Below, piece after piece: positions 45,642 through 59,080 of a stretch of DNA of 64,000 bases (its first letter is position 1; each line of letters opens with the position of its first letter). Location of the stretch: NCBI GenBank assembly GCA_963966185.1, contig CAWZYM010000001.1:124001-188000 (forward strand). Reading direction: 5' to 3'. The stretch comes from Rhabditoides inermis. Taxonomy: Eukaryota; Nematoda; Chromadorea; Rhabditida; Rhabditidae. Made by a program: the position numbers and the translations under genes. A model generated the notes under the pieces. That model searched no databases. It saw nothing but the letters and a program-made list of their open reading frames with translations, and was not told where the DNA came from.

Positions 45642-48600
45642 CAACGCCCAGTCGACAAACTGCGAGAGAGAAAGGATAAAGGTGATCAGTGAGTGAGAAA
45701 AATTTCAAATTCCGAACACAGTCATGAATCTTAGATAAACTGGGCCTCTCCCGTTGGATCGACATCGATTGAGTGGATAGTATACATGCACTTCATTGCC
45801 CTGTTTTGATGTAGCGATTTCACACCCCTGTGGGGACGCATACTGTTTACCATTGTAAATGATCTCAAAAACTCTTTCTAGAACTTTGTTACCATACGGA
45901 GTGAAATTCGATACATGATGCTCATGCAAGTTAGCGAAACTAGAAAAAATGAGACTGTGGCGATCAGCGCCCAGTCGACAAACTGCGAGAGAGAAGGAAT
46001 AAAGGTGATCAGTGAGTGAGAAAAGTTTCAAATTCCGAACACAGTCAAGAATCTTTGATAAACTGGGCCTCTCCCGTTGGATCGACATCGATTGAGTGGA
46101 TAGTATTCATGCACTTCATTGCCCTGTTTTGATGTAGCGATTTCACACCCCTGTGGGGACGCTTACTGTTTACCATTGTAAATGGTCTCAAAAACCCTTT
46201 CTAGAACTTTGTTACCATACGGAGTGATTTTCGATACATGATGCTCATGCGAGTTAGCGAAACTAGAAAAAAATGAGACTGTGGCTATCAACGCCCAGTC
46301 GACAAACTGCGAGAGAGAAAGAATAAAGGTGTTCAGTGAGTGAGAAAAGTTTCAAATTCCGAACACAGTCATGAATTTTTTATAAACTGGGCCTCTCCCG
46401 TTGGATCGACATCGATTGAGTGGATAGTATACATGCACTTCATTGCCCTGTTTTGATGTAGCGATTTCACACCCCTGTGGGGACGCATACTGTTTACCAT
46501 TGTAAATGATCTCAAAAACTCTTTCTAGAACTTTGTTACCATACGGAGTGAAATTCGATACATGATGCTCATGCGAGTTAGCGAAACTAGAAAAAATGAG
46601 ACTGTGGCGATCAACGCCCAGTCGACAAACTGCGAGAGAGAAGGAATAAAGGTGATCAGTGAGTGAGAAAAGTTTTAAATTCCGAACACAGTCATGAGTT
46701 TTTTATAAACTGGGCCTCTTCCGTTGGATCGACATCGATTGAGTGGATAGTATACATGCACTTCATTGCCCTGTTTTGATGTAGCGATTTCACACCCCTG
46801 TGGGGACGCATACTGTTTACCATTGTAAATGATCTCAAAAACTCTTTCTAGAACTTTGTTACCATACGGAGTGAAATTCGATACATGATGCTCATGCAAG
46901 TTAGCGAAACTAGAAAAAATGAGACTGTGGCTATCAACGCCCAGTCGACAAACTGCGAGAGAGAAAGAATAAAGGTGTTCAGTGAGTGAGAAAAGTTTCA
47001 AATTCCGAACACAGTCATGAATTTTTTTATAAACTGGGCCTCTCCCGTTGGATCGACATCGATTGAGTGGATAGTATACATGCACTTCATTGCCCTGTTT
47101 TGATGTAGCGATTTCACACCCCTGTGGGGACGCATACTGTTTACCATTGTAAATGATCTCAAAAACTCTTTCTAGAACTTTGTTACCATACGAAGTGAAA
47201 TTCGATACATGGTGCTCATGCGAGTTAGCGTAACTAGAAAAAAATGAGACTGTGGCGATCAACGCCCAGTCGACAAACTGCGAGAGAGAAAGGATAAAGG
47301 TGATCAGTGAGTGAGAAAAATTTCAAATTCCGAACACAGTCATGAATCTTAGATAAACTGGGCCTCTCCCGTTGGATCGACATCGATTGAGTGGATAGTA
47401 TACATGCACTTCATTGCCCTGTTTTGATGTAGCGATTTCACACCCCTGTGGGGACGCATACTGTTTACCATTGTAAATGATCTCAAAAACTCTTTCTAGA
47501 ACTTTGTTACCATACGGAGTGAAATTCGATACATGATGCTCATGCGAGTTAGCGAAACTAGAAAAAATGAGACTGTGGCGATCAACGCCCAGTCGACAAA
47601 CTGCGAGAGAGAAGGAATAAAGGTGATCAGTGAGTGAGAAAAGTTTTAAATTCCGAACACAGTCATGAGTTTTTTATAAACTGGGCCTCTTCCGTTGGAT
47701 CGACATCGATTGAGTGGATAGTATACATGCACTTCATTGCCCTGTTTTGATGTAGCGATTTCACACCCCTGTGGGGACGCATACTGTTTACCATTGTAAA
47801 TGATCTCAAAAACTCTTTCTAGAACTTTGTTACCATACGGAGTGAAATTCGATACATGATGCTCATGCAAGTTAGCGAAACTAGAAAAAATGAGACTGTG
47901 GCTATCAACGCCCAGTCGACAAACTGCGAGAGAGAAAGAATAAAGGTGTTCAGTGAGTGAGAAAAGTTTCAAATTCCGAACACAGTCATGAATTTTTTAT
48001 AAACTGGGCCTCTCCCGTTGGATCGACATCGATTGAGTGGATAGTATACATGCACTTCATTGCCCTGTTTTGATGTAGCGATTTCACACCCCTGTGGGGA
48101 CGCATACTGTTTACCATTGTAAATGATCTCAAAAACTCTTTCTAGAACTTTGTTACCATACGGAGTGTAATTCGATACATGATGCTCATGCGAGTTAGCG
48201 AAACTAGAAAAAATGAGACTGTGGCGATCAACGCCCAGTCGACAAACTGCGAGAGAGAAGGAATAAAGGTGATCGGTGAGTGAGAAAAGTTTCAAATTCC
48301 GAACACAGTCATGAATCTTTGATAAACTGGGCCTCTCCCGTTGGATCGACATCGATTGAGTGGATAGTTTACATGCACTTCATTGCCCTGTTTTGATGTA
48401 GCGATTTCACACCCCTGTGGGGACGCATACTGTTTACCATTGTAAATGATCTCAAAAACTCTTTCTAGAACTTTGTTACCATACGGAGTGAAATTCGATA
48501 CATGGTGCTCATGCGAGTTAGCGTAACTAGAAAAAAATGAGACTGTGGCGATCAACGCCCAGTCGACAAACTGCGAGAGAGAAAGGATAAAGGTGATCAG

Positions 48601-51230
48601 TGAGTGAGAAAAATTTCAAATTCCGAACACAGTCATGAATCTTAGATAAACTGGGCCTCTCCCGTTGGATCGACATCGATTGAGTGGATAGTATACATGC
48701 ACTTCATTGCCCTGTTTTGATGTAGCGATTTCACACCCCTGTGGGGACGCATACTGTTTACCATTGTAAATGATCTCAAAAACTCTTTCTAGAACTTTGT
48801 TACCATACGGAGTGAAATTCGATACATGATGCTCATGCGAGTTTGCGAAACTAGAAAAAATGAGACTGTGGCGATCAACGCCCAGTCGACAAACTGCGAG
48901 AGAGAAGGAATAAAGGTGATCAGTGAGTGAGAAAAGTTTCAAATTCCGAACACAGTCATGAATCTTTGATAAACTGGGCCTCTCCCGTTGGATCGACATC
49001 GATTGAGTGGATAGTTTACATGCACTTCATTGCCCTGTTTTGATGTAGCGATTTCACACCCCTGTGGGGACGCATACTGTTTACCATTGTAAATGATCTC
49101 AAAAACTCTTTCTAGAACTTTGTTACCATACGGAGTGAAATTCGATACATGATGCTCATGCGAGTTAGCGAAACTAGAAAAAAATGAGACTGTGGCGATC
49201 AACGCCCAGTCGACAAACTGCGAGAGAGAAAGGATAAAGGTGATCAGTGAGTGAGAAAAATTTCAAATTCCGAACACAGTCATGAATCTTAGATAAACTG
49301 GGCCTCTCCCGTTGGATCGACATCGATTGAGTGGATAGTATACATGCACTTCATTGCCCTGTTTTGATGTAGCGATTTCACACCCCTGTGGGGACGCATA
49401 CTGTTTACCATTGTAAATGATCTCAAAAACTCTTTCTAGAACTTTGTTACCATACGGAGTGAAATTCGATACATGATGCTCATGCAAGTTAGCGAAACTA
49501 GAAAAAATGAGACTGTGGCGATCAGCGCCCAGTCGACAAACTGCGAGAGAGAAGGAATAAAGGTGATCAGTGAGTGAGAAAAGTTTCAAATTCCGAACAC
49601 AGTCAAGAATCTTTGATAAACTGGGCCTCTCCCGTTGGATCGACATCGATTGAGTGGATAGTATACATGCACTTCATTGCCCTGTTTTGATGTAGCGATT
49701 TCACACCCCTGTGGGGACGCATACTGTTTACCATTGTAAATGATCTCAAAAACTCTTTCTAGAACTTTGTTACCATACGGAGTGAAATTCGATACATGAT
49801 GCTCATGCAAGTTAGCGAAACTAGAAAAAATGAGACTGTGGCGATCAGCGCCCAGTCGACAAACTGCGAGAGAGAAGGAATAAAGGTGATCAGTGAGTGA
49901 GAAAAGTTTCAAATTCCGAACACAGTCAAGAATCTTTGATAAACTGGGCCTCTCCCGTTGGATCGACATCGATTGAGTGGATAGTATTCATGCACTTCAT
50001 TGCCCTGTTTTGATGTAGCGATTTCACACCCCTGTGGGGACGCTTACTGTTTACCATTGTAAATGATCTCAAAAACCCTTTCTAGAACTTTGTTACCATA
50101 CGGAGTGATTTTCGATACATGATGCTCATGCGAGTTAGCGAAACTAGAAAAAAATGAGACTGTGGCTATCAACGCCCAGTCGACAAACTGCGAGAGAGAA
50201 AGAATAAAGGTGTTCAGTGAGTGAGAAAAGTTTCAAATTCCGAACACAGTCATGAATTTTTTTATAAACTGGGCCTCTCCCGTTGGATCGACATCGATTG
50301 AGTGGATAGTATACATGCACTTCATTGCCCTGTTTTGATGTAGCGATTTCACACCCCTGTGGGGACGCATACTGTTTACCATTGTAAATGATCTCAAAAA
50401 CTCTTTCTAGAACTTTGTTACCATACGGAGTGAAATTCGATACATGATGTTCATGCGAGTTAGCGAAACTAGAAAAAATGAGACTGTGGCGATCAACGCC
50501 CAGTCGACAAACTGCGAGAGAGAAGGAATAAAGGTGATCAGTGAGTGAGAAAAGTTTTAAATTCCGAACACAGTCATGAGTTTTTTATAAACTGGGCCTC
50601 TTCCGTTGGATCGACATCGATTGAGTGGATAGTATACATGCACTTCATTGCCCTGTTTTGATGTAGCGATTTCACACCCCTGTGGGGACGCATACTGTTT
50701 ACCATTGTAAATGATCTCAAAAACTCTTTCTAGAACTTTGTTACCATACGGAGTGAAATTCGATACATGATGCTCATGCGAGTTAGCGAAACTAGAAAAA
50801 ATGAGACTGTGGCGATCAACGCCCAGTCGACAAACTGCGAGAGAGAAGGAATAAAGGTGATCGGTGAGTGAGAAAAGTTTCAAATTCCGAACACAGTCAT
50901 GAATCTTTGATAAACTGGGCCTCTCTTGTTGGATCGACATCGATTGAGTGGATAGTTTACATGCACTTCATTGCCCTGTTTTGATGTAGCGATTTCACAC
51001 CCCTGTGGGGACGCATACTGTTTACCATTGTAAATGATCTCAAAAACTCTTTCTAGAACTTTGTTACCATACGGAGTGAATTTCGATACATGATGCTCAT
51101 GCGAGTTAGCGAAACTAGAAAAAAATGAGACTGTGGCGATCAACGCCCAGTCGACAAACTGCGAGAGAGAAAGAATAAAGGTGTTCAGTGAGTGAGAAAA
51201 GTTTCAAATTCCGAAAACAGTCATGAATCT
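45642..51230 (+). repeat. Mixed two- and three-monomer repeats
   Basis: Several short-range copies occur here. A segment from 46675 returns at 47646 (971 bp) and its first part again at 50571. One from 48292 returns at 48939 (647 bp). A single GATCAGCGCC monomer (49263) returns at once (49586, 323 bp) and also matches 45705. Markers are GTCATGAGTTTTTTAT with CTCTTCCGTTGG, and GTTTACATGC. No single large unit dominates. Confidence 0.75.
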
Positions 51231-53540
51231 TTTATAAACTGGGCCTCTCCCGTTGGATCGACATCGATTAGTGGATAGTATTTATGCACTTCATTGCCCT
51301 GTTTTGATGTAGCGATTTCACACCCCTGTGGGGACGCTTACTGTTTACCATTGTAAATGATCTCAAAAACTCTTTCTAGAACTTTGTTACCATACGGAGT
51401 GAAATTCGATACATGATGCTCATGCGAGTTAGCGAAACTAGAAAAAAAATGAGACTGTGGCGATCAACGCCCAGTCGACAAACTGCGAGAGAGAAAGGAT
51501 AAAGGTGATCAGTGAGTGAGAAAAGTTTCGAATTCCGAACACAGTCATGAATCTTTGATAAACTGGGCCTCTCCCGTTGGATCGACATCGATTGAGTGGA
51601 TAGTATTTATGCACTTCATTGCCCTGTTTTGATGTAGCGATTTCACACCCCAGTGGGGACGCTTACTGTTTACCATTGTAAATGATCTCAAAAACTCTTT
51701 CTAGAACTTTGTTACCATACGGAGTGAATTTCGATACATGATGCCCATGCGAGTTAGCGAAACTAGAAAAAAATGAGACTGTGGCTATCAACTCCCAGTC
51801 GACAAACTGCGAGAGAGAAAGAATAAAGGTGTTCAGTGAGTGAGAAAAGTTTCAAATTCCGAAAACAGTCATGAATCTTTTATAAACTGGGCCTCTCCCG
51901 TTGGATCGACATCGATTAGTGGATAGTATTTATGCACTTCATTGCCCTGTTTTGATGTAGCGATTTCACACCCCTGTGGGGACGCTTACTGTTTACCATT
52001 GTAAATGATCTCAAAAACTCTTTCTAGAACTTTGTTACCATACGGAGTGAAATTCGATACATGATGCTCATGCGAGTTAGCGAAACTAGAAAAAAAATGA
52101 GACTGTGGCGATCAACGCCCAGTCGACAAACTGCGAGAGAGAAAGGATAAAGGTGATCAGTGAGTGAGAAAAGTTTCAAATTCCGAACACAGTCATGAAT
52201 CTTTGATAAACTGGGCCTCTCCCGTTGGATCGACATCGATTGAGTGGATAGTATTTATGCACTTCATTGCCCTGTTTTGATGAAGCGATTTCACACCTCT
52301 GTGGGGACGCTTACTGTTTACCATTGTAAATGATCTCAAAAACTCTTTCTAGAACTTTGTTACCATACGGAGTGAAATTCGATACATGATGCTCATGCGA
52401 GTTAGCGAAACTAGAAAAAAATGAGACTGTGGCGATCAACGCCCAGTCGACAAACTGCGAGAGAGAAGGGATAAAGGTGATCAGTGAGTGAGAAAAATTT
52501 CAAATTCCGAACACAGTCATGAATCTTCTATAAACTGGGCCTCTCCCGTTGGATCGACATCGATTGAGTGGATAGTATTTATGCACTTCATTGCCCTGTT
52601 TTGATGTAGCGATTTCACACCCCTGTGGGGACGCTTACTGTTTACCATAGTAAATGATCTCAAAAACCCTTTCTAGAACTTTGTTACCATACGGAGTGAA
52701 TTTCGATACACGATGCTCATGCGAGTTAGCGAAACTAGAAAAAAAATGAGACTGTGGCTTTCAACGCCCAGTCGACAAACTGCGAGAGAGAAAGAATAAA
52801 GGTGATCAGTGAGTGAGAAAAGTTTCAAATTCCGAACACAGTCATGAATCTTTGATAAACTGGGCCTCTCCCGTTGGATCGACATCGATTGAGTGGATAG
52901 TATTTATGCACTTCATTGCCCTGTTTTGATGTAGCGATTTCACACCCCTGTGGGGACGCTTGCTGTTTATCATTGTAAATGATCTCAAGAACTCTTTCTA
53001 GAACTTTGTTACCATACGGAGTGAAATTCGATACATGATGCTCATGCGAGTTAGCGAAACTAGAAAAAAATGAGACTGTGGCAATCAACGCCCAGTCGAC
53101 AAACTGCGAGAGAGAAGGGATAAAGGTGATCAGTGAGTGAGAAAAGTTTCGAATTCCGAACACAGTCATGAATCTTTGATAAACTGGGCCTCTCCCGTTG
53201 GATCGACATCGATTGAGTGGATAGTATTTATGCACTTCATTGCCCTGTTTTGATGTAGCGATTTCACACCCCAGTGGGGACGCTTACTGTTTACCTTTGT
53301 AAATGATCTCAAAAACTCTTTCTAGAACTTTGTTACCATACGGAGTGAATTTCGATACATGATGCCCATGCGAGTTAGCGAAACTAGAAAAAAATGAGAC
53401 TGTGGCTATCAACGCCCAGTCGACAAACTGCGAGAGAGAAAGAATAAAGGTGTTCAGTGAGTGAGAAAAGTTTCAAATTCCGAAAACAGTCATGAATCTT
53501 TTATAAACTGGGCCTCTCCCGTTGGATCGACATCGATTAG
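51231..53540 (+). repeat. Variant switch zone
   Basis: From about 51.2 kb TATTTATG returns in place of TATACATG, together with GAAAACAGTC, ATCGATTAGTGG (at 51268, 51913 and 53533), CCCCAGTGGGG and GATGCCCATGCG. The monomers resemble the left array's general form more than those of 30-51 kb, but carry their own changes. Confidence 0.7.
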
Positions 53541-53546
53541 TGGATA

Positions 53547-56500
53547 GTATTTATGCACTTCATTGCCCTGTTTTGATGTAGCGATTTCACACCCCTGTGG
53601 GGACGCTTACTGTTTACCATTGTAAATGATCTCAAAAACTCTTTCTAGAACTTTGTTACCATACGGAGTGAAATTCGATACATGATGCTCATGCGAGTTA
53701 GCGAAACTAGAAAAAAAATGAGACTGTGGCGATCAACGCCCAGTCGACAAACTGCGAGAGAGGAAGGATAAAGGTGATCAGTGAGTGAGAAAAGTTTCAA
53801 ATTCCGAACACAGTCATGAATCTTTGATAAACTGGGCCTCTCCCGTTGGATCGACATCGATTGAGTGGATAGTATTTATGAACTTCATTGCCCTGTTTTG
53901 ATGAAGCGATTTCACACCTCTGTGGGGACGCTTACTGTTTACCATTGTAAATGATCTCAAAAACTCTTTCTAGAACTTTGTTACCATACGGAGTGAAATT
54001 CGATACATGATGCTCATGCGAGTTAGCGAAACTAGAAAAAAATAAGACTGTGGCGATCAACGCCCAGTCGACAAACTGCGAGAGAGAAGGGATAAAGGTG
54101 ATCAGTGAGTGAGAAAAGTTTCAAACTCCGAACACAGTCATGATTCTTCTATAAAATGGGCCTCTCCCGTTGGATCGACATCGATTGAGTGGATAGTATT
54201 TATGCACTTCATTGCCCTGTTTTGATGTAGCGATTTCACACCCCTGTGAGGACGCTTGCTGTTTATCATTGTAAATGATCTCAAAAACTCTTTCTAGAAC
54301 TTTGTTACCATACGGAGTGAAATTCGATACATGATGCTCATGCGAGTTAGCGAAACTAGAAAAAAATGAGACTGTGGCGATCAACGCCCAGTCGACAAAC
54401 TGCGAGAGAGAAGGGATAAAGGTGATCAGTGAGTGAGAAAAGTTTCGAATTCCGAACACAGTCATGAATCTTTGATAAACTGGGCCTCTCCCGTTGGATC
54501 GACATCGATTGAGTGGATAGTATTTATGCACTTCATTGCCCTGTTTTGATGTAGCGATTTCACACCCCAGTGGGGACGCTTACTGTTTACCATTGTAAAT
54601 GATCTCAAAAACTCTTTCTAGAACTTTGTTACCATACGAAGTGAAATTCGATACATGATGCTCATGCGAGTTAGCGAAACTAGAAAAAAAAATGAGACTG
54701 TGGCGATCAACGCCCAGTCGACAAACTGCGAGAGAGAAAGGATAAAGGTGATCAGTGAGTGAGAAAAGTTTCAAATTCCGAACACAGTCATGAATCTTTG
54801 ATAAACTGGGCCTCTCCCGTTGGATCGACATCGATTGAGTGGATAGTAATTATGCACTTCATTGCCCTGTTTTGATGAAGCGATTTCACACCCCAGTGGG
54901 GACGCTTACTGTTTACCATTGTAAATGATCTCAAAAACTCTTTCTAGAACTTTGTTACCATACGAAGTGAAATTCGATACATGATGCTCATGCGAGTTAG
55001 CGAAACTAGAAAAAAAAAATGAGACTGTGGCGATCAACGCCCAGTCGACAAACTGCGAGAGAGAAAGGATAAAGGTGATCAGTGAGTGAGAAAAGTTTCA
55101 AATTCCGAACACAGTCATGAATTTTTTATAAACTGGGCCTCTCCCGTTGGATCGACATCGATTGAGTGGATAGTATACATGCACTTCATTGCCCTGTTTT
55201 GATGTAGCGATTTCACACCCCTGTGGACGCATACTGTTTACCATTGTAAATGATCTCAAAAACTCTTTCTAGAACTTTGTTACTATACGGAGTGAAATTC
55301 GATACATGATGCTCATGCGAGTTAGCGAAACTAGAAAAAAAATGAGACTGTGGCTATAAACGCCCAGTCGACAAACTGCGAGAGAGAGAAAGGATAAAGG
55401 TGATCAGTGAGTGAGAAAAGTTTCAAATTCCGAACACAGTCATGAATCTTTGATAAACTGGGCCTCTTCCGTTGGATCGACATCGATTGAGTGGATAGTA
55501 TGCATGCACTTCATTACCCTGTTTTGATGTAGCGATTTCACACCCCTGTGGGGACGCATTTTGTTTACCATTGTAAATGATCTCAAAAACTCTCTCTAGA
55601 ACTTTGTTACTATACGGAGTGAAATTCGATACATGATGCTCATGCGAGTTAGCGAAACTAGAAAAAAAATGAGACTGTGGCTATAAACGCCCAGTCGACA
55701 AACTGCGAGAGAGAAAGAATAAAGGTGTTCAGTGAGTGAGGAAAGTTTCAAATTCCGAACACAGTCATGAATCTTTTATAAACTGGGCCTCTCCCGTTGG
55801 ATCGACATCGATTGAGTGGATAGTATTTATGCACTTCATTGCCCTGTTTTGATGTAGCGATTTCACACCCCTGTGGGGACGCATACTGTTTACCATTGTA
55901 AATGATCTCAAAAACTCTTTCTAGAACTTTCTAGAACTTTGTTACCATACGGAGTGAAATTCGATACATGATGCTCATGCGAGTTAGCGAAACTAGAAAA
56001 AATGAGACTGTGGCGATCAACGCCCAGTCGACAAACTGCGAGAGAGAAAGGATAAAGGTGACCAGTGAGTGAGAGAAGTTTCAAATTCCGAACACAGTCA
56101 TGAATCTTTTATAAACTGGGCCTCTCCCGTTGGATCGACATCGATTGAGTGGATAGTATTTATGCACTTCATTGCCCTGTTTTGATGTAGCGATTTCACA
56201 CCCCTGTGGACGCATACTGTTTACCATTGTAAATGATCTCAAAAACTCTCTCTAGAACTTTGTTACTATACGGAGTGAAATTCGATACATGATGCTCATG
56301 CGAGTTAGCGAAACTAGGAAAAAAATGAGACTGTGGCTATAAACGCCCAGTCGACAAACTGCGAGAGAGAAAGGATAAAGGTGATCATGGAGTGAAAAAA
56401 AAGTTTCAAATTCCGAACACAGTAATGAATCTTTGATAAACTGGGCCTCTCCCGTTGGATCGACATCGATTGAGTGGATAGTATTTATGCACTTCATTGC

Positions 56501-59080
56501 CCTGTTTTGATGTAGCGATTTCACACCCCTGTGGGGACGCATACTGTTTACCATTGTAAATGATCTCAAAAACCCTTTCTAAAACTTTGTTACCATACGG
56601 AGTGAAATTCGATACATGATGCTCATGCGAGTTAGCGAAACTAGAAAAAAAATGAGACTGTGGCGATCAACGCCCAGTCGACAAACTGCGAGAGAGAAAG
56701 GATAAAGGTGATCAGTGAGTGAGAAAAGTTTTAAATTCCTAAAATCATGAATCTTTTATAAACTGGGCCTCTCCCGTTGGATCGACATCGATTGAGTGGA
56801 TAGTATACATGCACTTCATTGCCCTGTTTTGATGTAGCGATTTCACACCCCTGTGGGGACGCGTACTGTTTACCATTGTGAATGATCTCAAAAACTCTTT
56901 CTATATCTTTGTTACCATACGGAGTGAATTTCGATACATGATGCCCATGCGAGTTAGCGAAACTAGAAAAAAATGAGACTGTGGCTATCAACGCCCAGTC
57001 GACAAACTGCGAGAGAGAAAGAATAAAGGTGTTCAGTGAGTGAGAAAAGTTTCAAATTCCGAAAACAGTCATGAATCTTTTATAAACTGGGCCTCTCCCG
57101 TTGGATCGACATCGATTGAGTGGATAGTATACATGCACTTCATTGCCCTGTTTTGATGTAGCGATTTCACACCCCTGTGGGGACGCATACTGTTTACCAT
57201 TGTAAATGATCTCAAAAACCCTTTCTAGAACTTTGTTACCATACGGAGTGAAATTCGATACATGATGCTCATGCGAGTTAGCGAAACTAGAAAAAAATGA
57301 GACTGTGGCGATCAACGCCCAGTCGACAAACTGCGAGAGAGAAAGGATAAAGGTGATCAGTGAGTGAGAAAAGTTTTAAATTCCTAAAATCATGAATCTT
57401 TTATAAACTGGGCCTCTCCCGTTGGATCGACATCGATTGAGTGGATAGTATTTATGCACTTCATTGCCCTGTTTTGATGTAGCGATTTCACACCCCTGTG
57501 GGGACGCATACTGTTTACCATTGTAAATGATCTCAAAAACTCTTTCTAGAACTTTCTAGAACTTTGTTACCATACGGAGTGAAATTCGATACATGATGCT
57601 CAGGCGAGTTAGCGAAACTAGAAAAAATGAGACTGTGGCGATCAACGCCCAGTCGACAAACTGCGAGAGAGAAAGGATAAAGGTGACCAGTGAGTGAGAG
57701 AAGTTTCAAATTCCGAACACAGTCATGAATCTTTTATAAACTGGGCCTCTCCCGTTGGATCGACATCGATTGAGTGGATAGTATTTATGCACTTCATTGC
57801 CCTGTTTTGATGTAGCGATTTCACACCCCTGTGGACGCATACTGTTTACCATTGTAAATGATCTCAAAAACTCTCTCTAGAACTTTGTTACTATACGGAG
57901 TGAAATTCGATACATGATGCTCATGCGAGTTAGCGAAACTAGAAAAAAAAATGAGACTGTGGCTATAAACGCCCAGTCGACAAACTGCGAGAGAGAAAGG
58001 ATAAAGGTGATCATGGAGTGAAAAAAAAGTTTCAAATTCCGAACACAGTCATGAATCTTCTATAAACTGGGCCTCTCCCGTTGGATCGACATCGATTGAG
58101 TGGATAGTATGCATGCACTTCATTACCCTGTTTTGATGTAGCGATTTCACATCCCTGTGGGGACGCATACTGTTTACCATTGTAAATGATCTCAAAAACC
58201 CTTTCTAGAACTTTGTTACCATACGGAGTGAAATTCGATACATGATGCTCATGCGAGTTAGCGAAACTAGAAAAAAATGAGACTGTGGCGATCAACGCTC
58301 AGTCGACAAACTGCGAGAGAGAAAGGATAAAGGTGATCAGTGAGTGAGAAAAGTTTCAAATTCCGAAAACAGTCATGAATCTTTTATAAACTGAGCCTCT
58401 CCCGTTGGATCGACATCGATTGAGTGGATAGTATACATGCACATCACTGCCCTGTTTTGATGTAGCGATTTCACACCCCTGTGGGGACGCTTACTGTTTA
58501 CCATTGTAAATGATCTCAAAAACTCTTTCTAGAACTTTGTTACCATACGGAGTGAAATTCGATACATGATGCTCATGCGAGTTAGCGAAACTAGAAAAAA
58601 AATGAGACTGTGGCTTTAAACGCCCAGTCGACAAACTGCGAGAGAGAAAGGATAAAGGTGATCAGTGAGTGAGAAAAGTTTCAAATTCCGAAAACAGTCA
58701 TGAATCTTTTATAAACTGGGCCTCTCCCGTTGGATCGACATCGATTGAGTGGATAGTATACATGCACATCACTGCCCTGTTTTGATGTAGCGATTTCACA
58801 CCCCTGAGGGGACGCTTACTGTTTACCATTGTAAATGATCTCAAAAACTCTTTCTAGAACCTAGTTACCATACGGAGTGAAATTCGATACATGATGCTCA
58901 TGCGAGTTAGCGAAACTAGAAAAAAAATGAGACTGTGGCGATCAGCGCCCAGTCGACAAACTGCGAGAGAGAAAGGATAAAGGTGATCAGTGAGTGAGAA
59001 AAGTTTCAAATTCCGAAAACAGTCATGAATCTTTTATAAACTGAGCCTCTCCCGTTGGATCGACATTGATTGAGTGGATA
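53547..59080 (+). repeat. 5.53 kb block, copy 1
   Basis: Markers GAGAGAGGAAGG (53757), ATGAACTTC, TGATGAAGCG, CAAACTCCG and CATACGAAG recur 5534 bp downstream up to ~55160. Later markers (CCTGTGGACG, TTACTATACGG, GGAGTGAAAAAAAAG, a doubled CTAGAACTTT at 57546-57565) recur at only 4550 bp. The block also holds CTAGAACTTT doubled at 55921-55940. Confidence 0.82.
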
